Part shown: positions 35,351 to 44,891 of the stretch, piece after piece
Layout: each line of letters starts with the position of its first letter
Numbering within the stretch: position 1 is the stretch's first letter
Origin: SZUA-365 sp049663345
GTDB lineage: Bacteria > Bacteroidota > Ignavibacteria > SZUA-365
Length of the DNA stretch: 64,000 nucleotides
Assembly (NCBI GenBank): GCA_049663345.1
Contig: JBATDG010000038.1
Location: 1-64,000, forward strand
Direction: 5' to 3'
Notes under the pieces: model-generated
The model's input: the letters and a program-made list of their open reading frames with translations, nothing else
Told to the model about the DNA's origin: nothing
The model's database searches: none
Position numbers and translations under genes: made by a program

Positions 35351-37465
35351 TCACTTCTCATTTCTGAAAATGTCCACCTTGGTTTCCAGGCAAGGCCTGA
35401 GTGATAGATCATTCGCTCCTACACCATACCAACTCATGGGTTTCTGATAGAAGTCCAGCCCTCGGCCTATTTTAATGATCCAACCGTTATCGATACGAAT
35501 CTCCCGATCATGTATGTTTGGCTTGATCTCGATCTCAAGTGAAACGTCGATCTCAATGAGACTTTGTTTCAACTCACCAAGGCGATCGTTTACCTCAGTC
35601 AGATTTGTCCCATCATCGTAGCCTGTGACAAGTTTTATACTCTTGACAGAAGGGCATTTTACGACAGCCTCACAGAACCGTACAAAGTTCTGCACCTGGT
35701 GGTTCTGCCGTATATATGGATCTTCAACGGTAATTTCGTGGGCAGTATTAAGGTATGGACCGAGGATCGATTCATAACTAATCCCTTTATCCCCATACAG
35801 AATTGTGAAATGGCGCTCAAGCGGTTCTTGCTCCGTTTGAGCTGGTGCCTCTTCGAGTACGGTGGTTTGCGGCAATCCTGGATCACCCTGTTCTGTTGAT
35901 AGCTCCTCCGACATCTCAACGCCACCTTGACTTTCAAGTCTATCCGGAGTGTCCTCGATGCCAGACCAGATGGAAATCGTTTTGCGTAATGGCGACTGAG
36001 TCGCTGCTGCATCGCGGGATTCCGGACAGAATACAATGAACTCACTGCCGTCGACAGAACGGTAAGACAGATCAATGTTGGCAAACTCGTCGTCAGGCTT
36101 CCGTTTATTCATCTGCTCTTTGACTCGACGGCGGCACTCGACAGCATAAGCAACATACTCTTCGAATTCGGCGTCACTTGGGGCGCCATCGGGGTGCAGT
36201 ATTTTCAAAAAAGCACAGACCGTCTTGTTAATCCCCTTTTCATCTCTCCCCTCGACTGCCTTCCCAAGCTTAATGCGTTTTGTCACTTCCTCGTAGCGAT
36301 TGGAGTGGGCGAACTGATGATGGAAGGCTTCAGCTAGGTAGTCGGTGATGAAACCGTAATTACCAGTTAAGTAATCGCTACTGTTCTTGGGCATCTCCCA
36401 ACCTGGAAGGTAGCAGGCAAACCGGTCCATTACGGCGAGGTCGAACTCCTTGGGCAGGGGCATAAATAGGTCGTGCTCTGTAGAGTTGACCACCTGCTGG
36501 ATTGAATAATCGATGTTGCCTACAAATGCCATGCTGGCGTCTGCGATGACCTCAATCCCACGAGAGAAGCGTCCGTTTGCGAGGTAGTCCTTCATGATCT
36601 GGATCGTATCCGGGTCCTTGATCTTAATGCCGCCTACCTCGTCAAATGCCACTGTGTCCCAGAAACCGACGAGTCCGATGCGGCTCCGGGCGTTGTTGTA
36701 AAAGAGAGTTGCCTTGGTTGCTTGGCCTCCACTGATCAGAGTGGAGTATGGGGAAAACTCGCTGAAGAAGTAGGACTTTCCGGTACCACGCGGTCCGAGT
36801 TCAATGAAATTGAAATTAGGTTCAACAAGCGGTGCCAGGCGTGCGATGTAATGCAGCTTCAGGCGTTGGGACAACTTCCTGCCTTCAAGACCGACAGAAC
36901 GTAGCACGATGTCCAGCCACTCGTCGCGGGTGAACTGCGCGCGACCTTCTACGTACCCATCGAAATCGAATCTGCTGACTTGGATCGGCCGCAGGTCCTC
37001 AATGTAAAACGCATAGTCGTCCTCATCGATCTCGTTGTAACCGACGGTGACCTCTGCCCAGATACCGCCTTCTAAGAGACGGTCGTTATCGCGAAAGAAT
37101 TTCTCTGAGACTGCTAAACGTTGTGAGTTGAAGTTCTCCAGTGCCGCCCAATGTCGCTTCTCTTTCTCGACGTAGCGAACATGGACTTTGTCGAAAAACC
37201 GGTGCTTCCCCTTTGTAGCCACCTTTGACTGAGCCGCGTTCGCCTCGTCAGGTCGGACATAGTTATCCTGAAGCGTTGCGATGACGGCCTCAAGTCCCTC
37301 CTGGATCTCGGCGGGCTCGTCGCTGGCGCAGTAGCGGGCCAGCAGGAACTCCAGGACGAAGGTCGGAACGTTCGTGCCTTTCTTGATGCGGTGTAGCAGG
37401 TCCTTCCGTACTACCTTTCCGCTGAAAATTTCCAGCAGCTTCGTGTCCAATACGTCGTTTGCCAT
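35351..37465 (-). CDS. brxL: BREX BrxL-type AAA+ protein with MIT_C-like C-terminus
   Basis: A 704-residue protein. The N-terminal ~220 residues and the AAA+ core follow BrxL (DKVHVRYVEKEKRHWAALEN; Walker A GPRGTGKS with Lys230; Walker B VAFDEVGG near 272-279; NSTEHDLFMPLPKEF; PGWEMPKNSSDYLTGNYGFI). After an acidic, Gln/Glu-rich linker (~505-545), residues ~550-695 do not look like a Lon Ser/Lys protease. They resemble the MIT C-terminal (phospholipase-D-like) domain: ISYESILGPYL, EITVEDPYIR, and IHDREIRIDNGWIIKIGRGLD. BrxL forms DNA-binding hexameric rings needed for phage exclusion. It starts 3 bp after the pglZ stop. Confidence 0.85.
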   Translation of the reverse strand: MANDVLDTKLLEIFSGKVVRKDLLHRIKKGTNVPTFVLEFLLARYCASDEPAEIQEGLEAVIATLQDNYVRPDEANAAQSKVATKGKHRFFDKVHVRYVEKEKRHWAALENFNSQRLAVSEKFFRDNDRLLEGGIWAEVTVGYNEIDEDDYAFYIEDLRPIQVSRFDFDGYVEGRAQFTRDEWLDIVLRSVGLEGRKLSQRLKLHYIARLAPLVEPNFNFIELGPRGTGKSYFFSEFSPYSTLISGGQATKATLFYNNARSRIGLVGFWDTVAFDEVGGIKIKDPDTIQIMKDYLANGRFSRGIEVIADASMAFVGNIDYSIQQVVNSTEHDLFMPLPKEFDLAVMDRFACYLPGWEMPKNSSDYLTGNYGFITDYLAEAFHHQFAHSNRYEEVTKRIKLGKAVEGRDEKGINKTVCAFLKILHPDGAPSDAEFEEYVAYAVECRRRVKEQMNKRKPDDEFANIDLSYRSVDGSEFIVFCPESRDAAATQSPLRKTISIWSGIEDTPDRLESQGGVEMSEELSTEQGDPGLPQTTVLEEAPAQTEQEPLERHFTILYGDKGISYESILGPYLNTAHEITVEDPYIRQNHQVQNFVRFCEAVVKCPSVKSIKLVTGYDDGTNLTEVNDRLGELKQSLIEIDVSLEIEIKPNIHDREIRIDNGWIIKIGRGLDFYQKPMSWYGVGANDLSLRPCLETKVDIFRNEK

Positions 37466-37468
37466 AGG

Positions 37469-39991
37469 TTACACCGTGTAGTCAGTCTCTAAGTCCAGTT
37501 TGCTGTGGATGGTCAACGTTGCAGGATCAAGAGCCTTGACCGTAAATTTGCCCTCAAACTCCATGTCCATTCGTAGGGCAACGGAGATGGTTTCGCCGGG
37601 CTTGATCGTCAAGGCATGGGTGGCCGGATTCACAATGCCACCCGTCTTGGCCTCGCCAACCACATTACCCTGCTTGTCGTGCGCTTCAAGGAGCACTTCA
37701 AAACTCAGATCCCGGGTAAAGAGATCGCCGGGCTCAACACTCAGCTCCACAACTGGCAGGCGGGTCGTAACCTTCCTCGCCCCTCGCTTGTACGTCAGTA
37801 TGATCACTGGAATCTGTACCTTCTCCTGATCGGATGCCCGCAATCGTAGAACAATAACCGGCACTACCGCCTCCTGCAATGAGGCGCCACCGTGAAAGTA
37901 CCATGCGCCGGCACGGTAAGGGACCATCGCTCGGGGACCTGCAACTTGGGCGAAATCGCCACGGATCCCAAGCTGCGCGGCGGGCAGAACAAAGTTGGCC
38001 GCATCTGCCGTACCGTCGCCAAGTAGCATCCTCTCATGCAGATTTACCCAGTTGCCCTGGGGCTTTACACAAACATCTCCAGCTTCTGTCGCCGTGTTCA
38101 GGTAGAATCCATGGTCGGTGACCACAAAAGCATCCTGGAAACCGAGTCCGCGCAGCCTGTGGATCGCCACCCGAATGGCTTTCAACGATTCGTGAACCAG
38201 CCGCAGCGCCATATCCGGTGTCGATTCCATGTGTTGATCAATCGTCGTGCTCCGCAAAATGAGCAATTCCGTCGAGCCGGATACGGTAGTTTTGCCGCGA
38301 ACGAAGTCGCTCAGCGACATCTCCGCGAAACGGTCGCCGTACCTCTTGCGCAACACGTCCATCCGCTGTGTAACCTGCGGTAAGGCCTGATCTCCTAAGG
38401 AAACCATCATCTGGTCTTCCCTACGGTTCAACTTCAACTCCGCCCCAGCGCCAGGAAGCAAACTTGCCATACCCACCGGGGTTATACTTGGCAGTTGGGC
38501 GAAGGCGGCTTGCAGTTCCACTTGGGCGTCATCGGCAAGCTGCTTCTCCAGTTCCACCCCGAGTTCATAGCGCAGCGCATCGATCAATAACACCGCAACC
38601 CGACGGCCGCTTTCCTGTAGCTTCGGCGCGATCAGTTTGTCGAATACATCGGCATTCGCCAAGCGACCGGCAGGTGGCCAACCTGATGCCTCAAGGTGCC
38701 GGATAAACAAGCCTTGCACCTTTTCGACAATTTTCCTGTAGGCGCTGCGTGCCTGAGGAATGACCTCGTCCACGCCATCTCGCTTGATCAGCAAATCCCG
38801 TTCCGCCTGCTCAAATTCTCGCTGAAAACGGTCGATCTCCCTAAGGTTTGTCGTGTAATAATCGATCAGCGCCACCTGACTCTTCGAATGCTCATGCAAC
38901 TGTCGTTCGGCATCTTCGCAGGACTGGACAAGATTGGCCGCAGCCTGGATCAATTGCCACTGAGCCTGGTTCTCGCCACGTTGCACCCACACCGAAGTGG
39001 TGTGGCGACTAAGCAATTGCCGCAGGCGATCCGTGTTGACTCGCTTCATGGCGTCGACCGCCTGAACGAAAAACGAGCGCTCCTCGAAGGGGAAGGTGTC
39101 CCGAACACCGAGATCGACCACGTCCTTGCAGGCAGCGCGTAGCCCGAGTTCCACCTCGATGGCCTCTGCCCTCTCGATGTAGAGCGGTTGGTTGACGGCG
39201 GAATCGCGGAGGCGATCGCACAGGTCTTCGATCAGCGGCCTGGCCTCGGATCCTGAACGGGGTACGTCGGCCAGGGTGGCAGGGAGCGCCTCCGGTAGGT
39301 CGAAGAAAAACTCACTGAATAGTAGAAAGCGCCACAGCTCATCAGCGACTGGCGACCAGTTCTTGCTTTTTGTCTTGAGTTGTAACCCGAGTGTGCCTTC
39401 AAACAACACCTTAGCCTCGGTCACCCATGCATCCGTCGACTTCAGATTCTCCGTCTGTTTCGGTGTCGGGGCCAGTAGCGCGAAGAGAATATCTCGTGCT
39501 GAGTCCACCTTCAGTAAGGCCTGCAGGTTCGGCCAGCCTACCCCCCCGCCGACTGCATCGATAACGTCGAACGGCGGACTCGGACTCTCAGCGAAGATAC
39601 GGCGAATCTCTGTTGCGTGGTCAGCCTTGGCCTTCAGACACAGGCTCTGGTACTCGTCCCCGTCTCCATCCGGGAACACGGCCCCGACTGCGCCATAAGT
39701 AGCGAAGGGGTCCTGCTGCCGGTCCTCATCGGTCAGCGGACGCTGAGCAGGCACATATACGAGTAGGGCTTCGAGCTTCGTGCCCGGTTGACCGAAAGCT
39801 TTAAGTGCGGCCATGGCCTGCTCACGACTCTCGATACTGCTCTCTGTGGCGTCCACGACCACCCTCTTTGCACTCGCCAACTCAATGCACAGCTCGCGAT
39901 AGTGGCGGTCCGGATCGTAGACAACCAGCACGCCGGCTTTCCGGATCCTTGGCAAAAGCACTTCCTCTTGTATGAACTGTTTGATCGTCAT
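37469..39991 (-). CDS. pglZ: BREX alkaline-phosphatase-like protein PglZ
   Basis: An 840-residue protein. The PglZ domain contains VLLIDALRYELGVELEK (metal-site Asp near 470), SITPVGMASLLPG, and VVTDHGFYLN (Asp-His near 622), in the order of alkaline-phosphatase-superfamily metal ligands. The N-terminal half is helical and the last ~120 residues are beta-rich, as in BREX PglZ. It is an essential BREX component, and related proteins act as nucleases or phosphodiesterases. It sits between pglX (22 bp) and brxL (3 bp), in the usual type 1 position. Confidence 0.95.
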   Translation of the reverse strand: MTIKQFIQEEVLLPRIRKAGVLVVYDPDRHYRELCIELASAKRVVVDATESSIESREQAMAALKAFGQPGTKLEALLVYVPAQRPLTDEDRQQDPFATYGAVGAVFPDGDGDEYQSLCLKAKADHATEIRRIFAESPSPPFDVIDAVGGGVGWPNLQALLKVDSARDILFALLAPTPKQTENLKSTDAWVTEAKVLFEGTLGLQLKTKSKNWSPVADELWRFLLFSEFFFDLPEALPATLADVPRSGSEARPLIEDLCDRLRDSAVNQPLYIERAEAIEVELGLRAACKDVVDLGVRDTFPFEERSFFVQAVDAMKRVNTDRLRQLLSRHTTSVWVQRGENQAQWQLIQAAANLVQSCEDAERQLHEHSKSQVALIDYYTTNLREIDRFQREFEQAERDLLIKRDGVDEVIPQARSAYRKIVEKVQGLFIRHLEASGWPPAGRLANADVFDKLIAPKLQESGRRVAVLLIDALRYELGVELEKQLADDAQVELQAAFAQLPSITPVGMASLLPGAGAELKLNRREDQMMVSLGDQALPQVTQRMDVLRKRYGDRFAEMSLSDFVRGKTTVSGSTELLILRSTTIDQHMESTPDMALRLVHESLKAIRVAIHRLRGLGFQDAFVVTDHGFYLNTATEAGDVCVKPQGNWVNLHERMLLGDGTADAANFVLPAAQLGIRGDFAQVAGPRAMVPYRAGAWYFHGGASLQEAVVPVIVLRLRASDQEKVQIPVIILTYKRGARKVTTRLPVVELSVEPGDLFTRDLSFEVLLEAHDKQGNVVGEAKTGGIVNPATHALTIKPGETISVALRMDMEFEGKFTVKALDPATLTIHSKLDLETDYTV

Positions 39992-40013
39992 GATTGCCTG
40001 CTACTCTAAAAAA

Positions 40014-43000
40014 TTACCGGGTCTGTACCTCGGCGATGATCGTCTTCAACTCGGCCTCGGTCAGATCGCGGGGTTGCCATTCCTTGACCTTCTTGACCTT
40101 GCCGCCTTTACTTTTCTTCTCCACTTCGGTTTCGTGCCAGAGGCGTTCATCCAGGTCGTGAGCGATAGCGTAGCTGCGATCCTTGTGGCTGGCGCGCACG
40201 ACGCGATCGGGCCAGACTGAGAGTGCCAGATGAGCCCAATCGTACTCACCAGCCTCTAATTTCTCCCAGGTCTCTTTGAGGGTCTTTTGCCACTTCGGCA
40301 ATCGGAAGAGTTGCCACAGTGGCGCAGCCGTGATCTGGACGCCGTCGTTCAGGTTCGGTTTCCAGAACCGGGCAATCCGCAGCAGCTCATCCCTGAAGTC
40401 CTTCAGTTCCAGTTCGAGATTGCTCAGCCGCTCCAGATCTTTCTCCTCGAAAGATGAACGCACAGTCTTCGTGCGCAACCTGGCGGCATCGTCGACCACT
40501 TGTTTCAGCTTGGGCTCAAGGAAGTCGATGACGCAGGTGTACAGGGTTTGGTCGGTCAAGCGGTGGTAATAGAGCCAAAGGGTGTAGCTTCCGGACCTGG
40601 TGGAGAGCGGCCAGTAGATCGGGGCCTGGCGGCGGCTCTTCGAGTAGCGTCTCAAGTGGTCGGCGAAAAAGCCGGCGGGCCGACGGAACCAGCCGCGCAG
40701 GGTCGGTACTCCGAGCAGCGCGCAGGCTTCGTTCTCCAACGCATCGGCGCGATCGTGCCAGAGCACGGTGAGAGCGGCGTGGACGCGGCGCTCGAGGTCG
40801 AGCGGGTGCTCCGGGTCGTCCACGAGGATGCCGTCCCAAGGTACTTCAAGCGGGTATCGGCCCTCGGCCCAAAGCAGGCGGCCTGCTTCGGTCGAAAGCG
40901 GCAGGCCGTCGTCGCCTTGGAGCATTCCGGGCGGGCAGGTCGGCAGCGGCTCAAACGGGTCCGGCAACTCTGGGGCTGGCCGCTCACCCGTAGCATACCG
41001 GATGTCCCAGCGGCCAAAGGCACTGCCGAGAGCGACCGACAATTCATCTTCCGCCGCCGATAGATGTAACTCGCTCCACAAATCCATCGCCCCGAACTCC
41101 ATGATGATACGCTCAGGATGAACGCCAAAAATGTGGCAAAGCAATTCAAGCCGTCGGTTCGCTATGTAAGTCTTTTTTGTCAACTGCCGTCGCGGTCCGT
41201 GTCGTTTCAATGCTTCAGCGACCAACTTCTCGTCGGCTAACAACATCACCGCTCTGTCCAATTTAACTTTGGCATTAGGATAAGACGTTGGCAGGGGACC
41301 ATGAAGATGGGCGAGCAGTTCGTCGGAAAACCCGAAGAACGATTGTGCTGCCCGGTCCGCACGCTCACTCAGTTCAAGCAGCTCAAGAGCAATCCTAAAA
41401 TCCGTTGCAACGATTGCTGCCGCATAGCTCTTGAGCGAGAGTCGCCTTCCTGCGGCCAAATGGAAGTTGAGCGACGTCTCCTCAGCTGCGGCCACTTGGT
41501 AGGCTAACCGTACACATTTCTCCCCAAGTTCCTGCGCGTCACGGCTATTAACGTCGGTTGGGAGCGGCAAAGCGTTTACCAAACCAGTTCTGTATGTATT
41601 CGCAGCCGAGCCAGAAACAGAGTTGTCTCCAGAACACACAAATGCATCGACGATGATTTTGAAAGCTCGTGAAAAAGCCCCTGCCAAATAACCATATGCT
41701 TGTTCGTGGTTCACAAAGAGTAGTGCTTGACCGGAGGCAGTAAAGACACAACCTGCGGGCAGAATTCGTGGACAAAAATCGCTCGCCGTTCGTGCAGGGA
41801 ACGTTAGGCCTGGGCAGAAATAATCCTCGTGGCTGTTCATCCAAGGAGTCCAATCCGGCGAACCCTGAGTCTCCATCCGCTTCGCAGCCAGATATGCTTT
41901 GAGCCGCGTCCCTTCGGACATCCAATCAACACAAAGATGGAGGTTATCAAAGTAAGGGGCGTACTCTCCACCCTTCGCCAAAACCGGCCATCTCCCTCGT
42001 GAGGAAACACTGCCTAGAGGCACCTCCCAAGCCAATCGCATAAACTGAAAATCGTCGGTTGTCTGAACGCCGTGTTTTGTGGCCGCTTGGATGCTGTCAA
42101 GCGTGCCGGTTTCCTTGATCGTCACGGAGACATCGGGCGGCAGCCAATATGCCATGATTGACATTGGCAACACTCGCATAGTTTCTAATGGCGTCAAGAA
42201 CGCCCGTATTCCCTGTCCGTTGCCCCGCTGAGAAAAAAATGCGTCAACCGATCCTCCTTTGTCAGTCGCCTCAAGTGCCCTTAAGAACCAGCCATACTCC
42301 GACGGTTGGTGTTGCAAAACGTATGCGCATGTTTCTACCAATGCATCATCCAATACGCCGATACCTAGATCGAGAAGAACCCTGACCGGTCTTGACGATA
42401 ACAAGACATCCTTTCGCCATTCATCGAACGACCCTCCCGCAAGAAATGTGCGTGAGGTGAGTGCTCCAAGTTGGCCTCCTTTAACAAGTCGCTGCGAGAA
42501 GCTGTCAACGAATGCGAGACCTATATCAGATTTGAATGAGCCGTAGTGCAGATCGAAATAGCTGCTGCTTGGTTCGGAACGTCTTCCGAACGGCGGGTTC
42601 ATCACCACCACGTCATATCGTTTACGACAAACATCGATGAAGGCGAAGCCCTGCGCAGCGTCATTTGCAAAGAGACGGCGCTGTAATCCGCCGCCGTTCT
42701 CAGTCTGCTCGGCGTAGGCTTCGAGCGCGTCGTAAATCCGCTGCTCGGCACGCTCCCAAAACTGTTCATCGGTGATGCCGGAGAGGTCGAGGCGAAGTTC
42801 ACCTTGGACCACCTTTTCACTGGACGTGGCAAAAAGGGAGACTTGTTCGGCCTTGGGGCTTTGTTTCCAGAGCCGCTTGGCGTCGGCGATGGCGGTGCGG
42901 ATTTCCTCCTCGATGCGGAGGAGGGAGCCAGCCTCGCCGGCGAGGGTCATGCGGTCGAAAATCGTTTCCAGCAGGAAGGCAAAGGCGGGACGCTCGCCGA

Positions 43001-44402
43001 CAGGAAACTGCTGCTCGACGAATTCGCGGAGCAGCTCCTTTTCGCCCGGCATGGGTTCGGCGCAGACGAGGTTCGAGCGGGTAATGCGGGGCCGGTCGGC
43101 GAGCTTCACGCCGGCTTGGTGCCAGGCACGCTGGGCACGCAGCCAGAGCGAAAGCCCGGCGATTTGCGCTGCACGTGGGTCGATGTCGATGCCGTGGAGG
43201 TTGCGCTCGATGATTAGCTTGGGCACTTCACGAAGGAAGGCAGCTTTATCGGAAAAGGTGGCGACGAACGTAACGAAGGGCGCAAAGGTCTCGGCGGCTT
43301 TCACAGCGTCGTCCGGACTGTGCGCGATTTCCCACGCTTCGTCGTAGATGACGTTGAAGAGGTCGAAGGCGTAGAGGCCGAAATGCATGGAACCGCACGC
43401 CGGATCGAGCAGCCTGATTTCGCGCGGGTCTTTGAGCGGACGATGTGGAATGTGGACCGGCTGTCGGAGGAGATCTTCCTGCGAAAGATTTTCTCCACCT
43501 TCCGCCTCAATGCCGGCAGCGCTCTCGGGCGCAGACTCGCCCGGTTTCAGAAAAATCTCTGTCGGCCGGCGGACAAGGTAGCGGCATTGGTTGCGCAGGA
43601 CGGTCTCGCCGCGCGTCATCTCATACCAGATGCGCCCCAGTGTATTGTCGGTGAGGAATTCGACGACGTAACGTGGGGTGAAGAATTGGTTGCGCACTGC
43701 CAGCTCGCGGCTGTTGCGCGGGGCGGAGGATTCCTCGCGCATCTTCTTCCGCTCGGTATCGGAATTGAAGTACTGGTAGAGCCATCCAATGGTCTCATCC
43801 TCGCTCCACAAGGCGGCAATCTCATCCAGATTGATCTGTGCAAGGACATCCAGCAGCGCCGTTTCACGAGGGAATAACCGGCCTTTCGGACTGAACCTGT
43901 CGAAGAGGACCGCAAGATCCACGGCAAACTCATCGAACACGCTGAACAAAAAAATGCGGTACGCTGCCCCCGTCTCACCCAGGGCCGCGTTGGTCAAATG
44001 CTGGTAGAGCTGAAAGCCCTTCGACTGATAGCCCTGTCCAATAGACTCGATGAGGAGGCCGCGCGCCTCGGCCATACGCAGGGCGCAGAGGCGGTTGAGC
44101 ACCGTGAAGGCCTGCTCGCGAACGATGCGGTCAATCACGTCCTGGCGCGCCTTCTTCGCCTTGGCGAGTGTGGCAATGTCGGCCGAAGCGAGGTAGTGAT
44201 CCATCGTGTCGCGAAGCAGCCGGGCCGTTTCGCGCCGCGCATCGTCAAGATGTGAGAGCCGAGCCAGATCCGTCACCTCGCCGGTTTTAGGATCTAGACC
44301 ATAGTCGTTCTGGAGCTGGCGAGTGAACTCCTCGGTCAACAGCGAACGGGTGTCGCTGACGAAGCGCGCGAGGCGGTTGCGGGTTGTCTGGTCAAAGGCC
44401 AT
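40014..44402 (-). CDS. pglX: BREX adenine-specific DNA methyltransferase PglX
   Basis: A 1462-residue protein. Methyltransferase motif I is DPACGSMHFGLYAFDLF (near 332) and motif IV is VVMNPPFGRRSE (near 600), the NPPF signature of N6-adenine methyltransferases. The flanking N- and C-terminal regions, including NQFFTPRYVVEFLTDNTLG, match BREX PglX. PglX methylates host DNA at a non-palindromic site so BREX can tell self from phage. It is on the long side for the family, with a large C-terminal recognition part. It begins 3 bp after the PIN-like gene stops. Confidence 0.95.
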   Translation of the reverse strand: MAFDQTTRNRLARFVSDTRSLLTEEFTRQLQNDYGLDPKTGEVTDLARLSHLDDARRETARLLRDTMDHYLASADIATLAKAKKARQDVIDRIVREQAFTVLNRLCALRMAEARGLLIESIGQGYQSKGFQLYQHLTNAALGETGAAYRIFLFSVFDEFAVDLAVLFDRFSPKGRLFPRETALLDVLAQINLDEIAALWSEDETIGWLYQYFNSDTERKKMREESSAPRNSRELAVRNQFFTPRYVVEFLTDNTLGRIWYEMTRGETVLRNQCRYLVRRPTEIFLKPGESAPESAAGIEAEGGENLSQEDLLRQPVHIPHRPLKDPREIRLLDPACGSMHFGLYAFDLFNVIYDEAWEIAHSPDDAVKAAETFAPFVTFVATFSDKAAFLREVPKLIIERNLHGIDIDPRAAQIAGLSLWLRAQRAWHQAGVKLADRPRITRSNLVCAEPMPGEKELLREFVEQQFPVGERPAFAFLLETIFDRMTLAGEAGSLLRIEEEIRTAIADAKRLWKQSPKAEQVSLFATSSEKVVQGELRLDLSGITDEQFWERAEQRIYDALEAYAEQTENGGGLQRRLFANDAAQGFAFIDVCRKRYDVVVMNPPFGRRSEPSSSYFDLHYGSFKSDIGLAFVDSFSQRLVKGGQLGALTSRTFLAGGSFDEWRKDVLLSSRPVRVLLDLGIGVLDDALVETCAYVLQHQPSEYGWFLRALEATDKGGSVDAFFSQRGNGQGIRAFLTPLETMRVLPMSIMAYWLPPDVSVTIKETGTLDSIQAATKHGVQTTDDFQFMRLAWEVPLGSVSSRGRWPVLAKGGEYAPYFDNLHLCVDWMSEGTRLKAYLAAKRMETQGSPDWTPWMNSHEDYFCPGLTFPARTASDFCPRILPAGCVFTASGQALLFVNHEQAYGYLAGAFSRAFKIIVDAFVCSGDNSVSGSAANTYRTGLVNALPLPTDVNSRDAQELGEKCVRLAYQVAAAEETSLNFHLAAGRRLSLKSYAAAIVATDFRIALELLELSERADRAAQSFFGFSDELLAHLHGPLPTSYPNAKVKLDRAVMLLADEKLVAEALKRHGPRRQLTKKTYIANRRLELLCHIFGVHPERIIMEFGAMDLWSELHLSAAEDELSVALGSAFGRWDIRYATGERPAPELPDPFEPLPTCPPGMLQGDDGLPLSTEAGRLLWAEGRYPLEVPWDGILVDDPEHPLDLERRVHAALTVLWHDRADALENEACALLGVPTLRGWFRRPAGFFADHLRRYSKSRRQAPIYWPLSTRSGSYTLWLYYHRLTDQTLYTCVIDFLEPKLKQVVDDAARLRTKTVRSSFEEKDLERLSNLELELKDFRDELLRIARFWKPNLNDGVQITAAPLWQLFRLPKWQKTLKETWEKLEAGEYDWAHLALSVWPDRVVRASHKDRSYAIAHDLDERLWHETEVEKKSKGGKVKKVKEWQPRDLTEAELKTIIAEVQTR

Positions 44403-44405
44403 AGC

Positions 44406-44891
44406 CTATCGATCTCCCGTGTCGTAGCTCATCAAATCGTGATCGAGAGACCAAATCAGAACACGTGACATGTTGTGTCGATCGCGGGTCTGCTCCCATT
44501 CCTTGATAATTGATAGATCGCTCAAGCTGACTCCTTCGCGGGTATGTCGATCTGTCTTATTCCGTTGCGCAAAGTCCGGAAAATCCGCTAACCATGTAAG
44601 AAAAACGCTCCTCTCTGGGAAATATGTGGCTTTATAAGGTGTGTTTCCAGTCAGAGCTTTGTTTACGTCAGAATAAAGCAATTCGGCCCATTTCCTGCGA
44701 TAGCCTCCACTCTCAATATCGGCAATATGGTTCCCCGTTTCCCAGATTGTAGCCATAGGCAGCAGGAAATAGTCGCCGTTTTCTATTCGATAATTGAACT
44801 GATCAAAAATTGCATCCCGATCTTGGTTGAAACCGGGCACATCCAGCACGTTAAGGTAAACCGAGGTGTCCAGCAAGACGATGTCACTCAT
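44406..44891 (-). CDS. PIN-like nuclease candidate inside the BREX operon
   Basis: A 161-residue protein with a plausible PIN acidic quartet: Asp8 in IVLLDTSVYLNVL, Glu51 in MATIWETGNH, Asp125 in GVSLSDLSIIKEW, and Asp150/Asp152 in RVLIWSLDHDLMSYD. The four sites occur in canonical order and spacing for a ~130-160-residue PIN domain. It overlaps the upstream ATPase gene by 8 bp and is followed 3 bp later by pglX. It is therefore most likely an effector partnered with the ATPase, not a free-standing VapC. No antitoxin-type DNA-binding gene is present. Confidence 0.7.
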   Translation of the reverse strand: MSDIVLLDTSVYLNVLDVPGFNQDRDAIFDQFNYRIENGDYFLLPMATIWETGNHIADIESGGYRRKWAELLYSDVNKALTGNTPYKATYFPERSVFLTWLADFPDFAQRNKTDRHTREGVSLSDLSIIKEWEQTRDRHNMSRVLIWSLDHDLMSYDTGDR

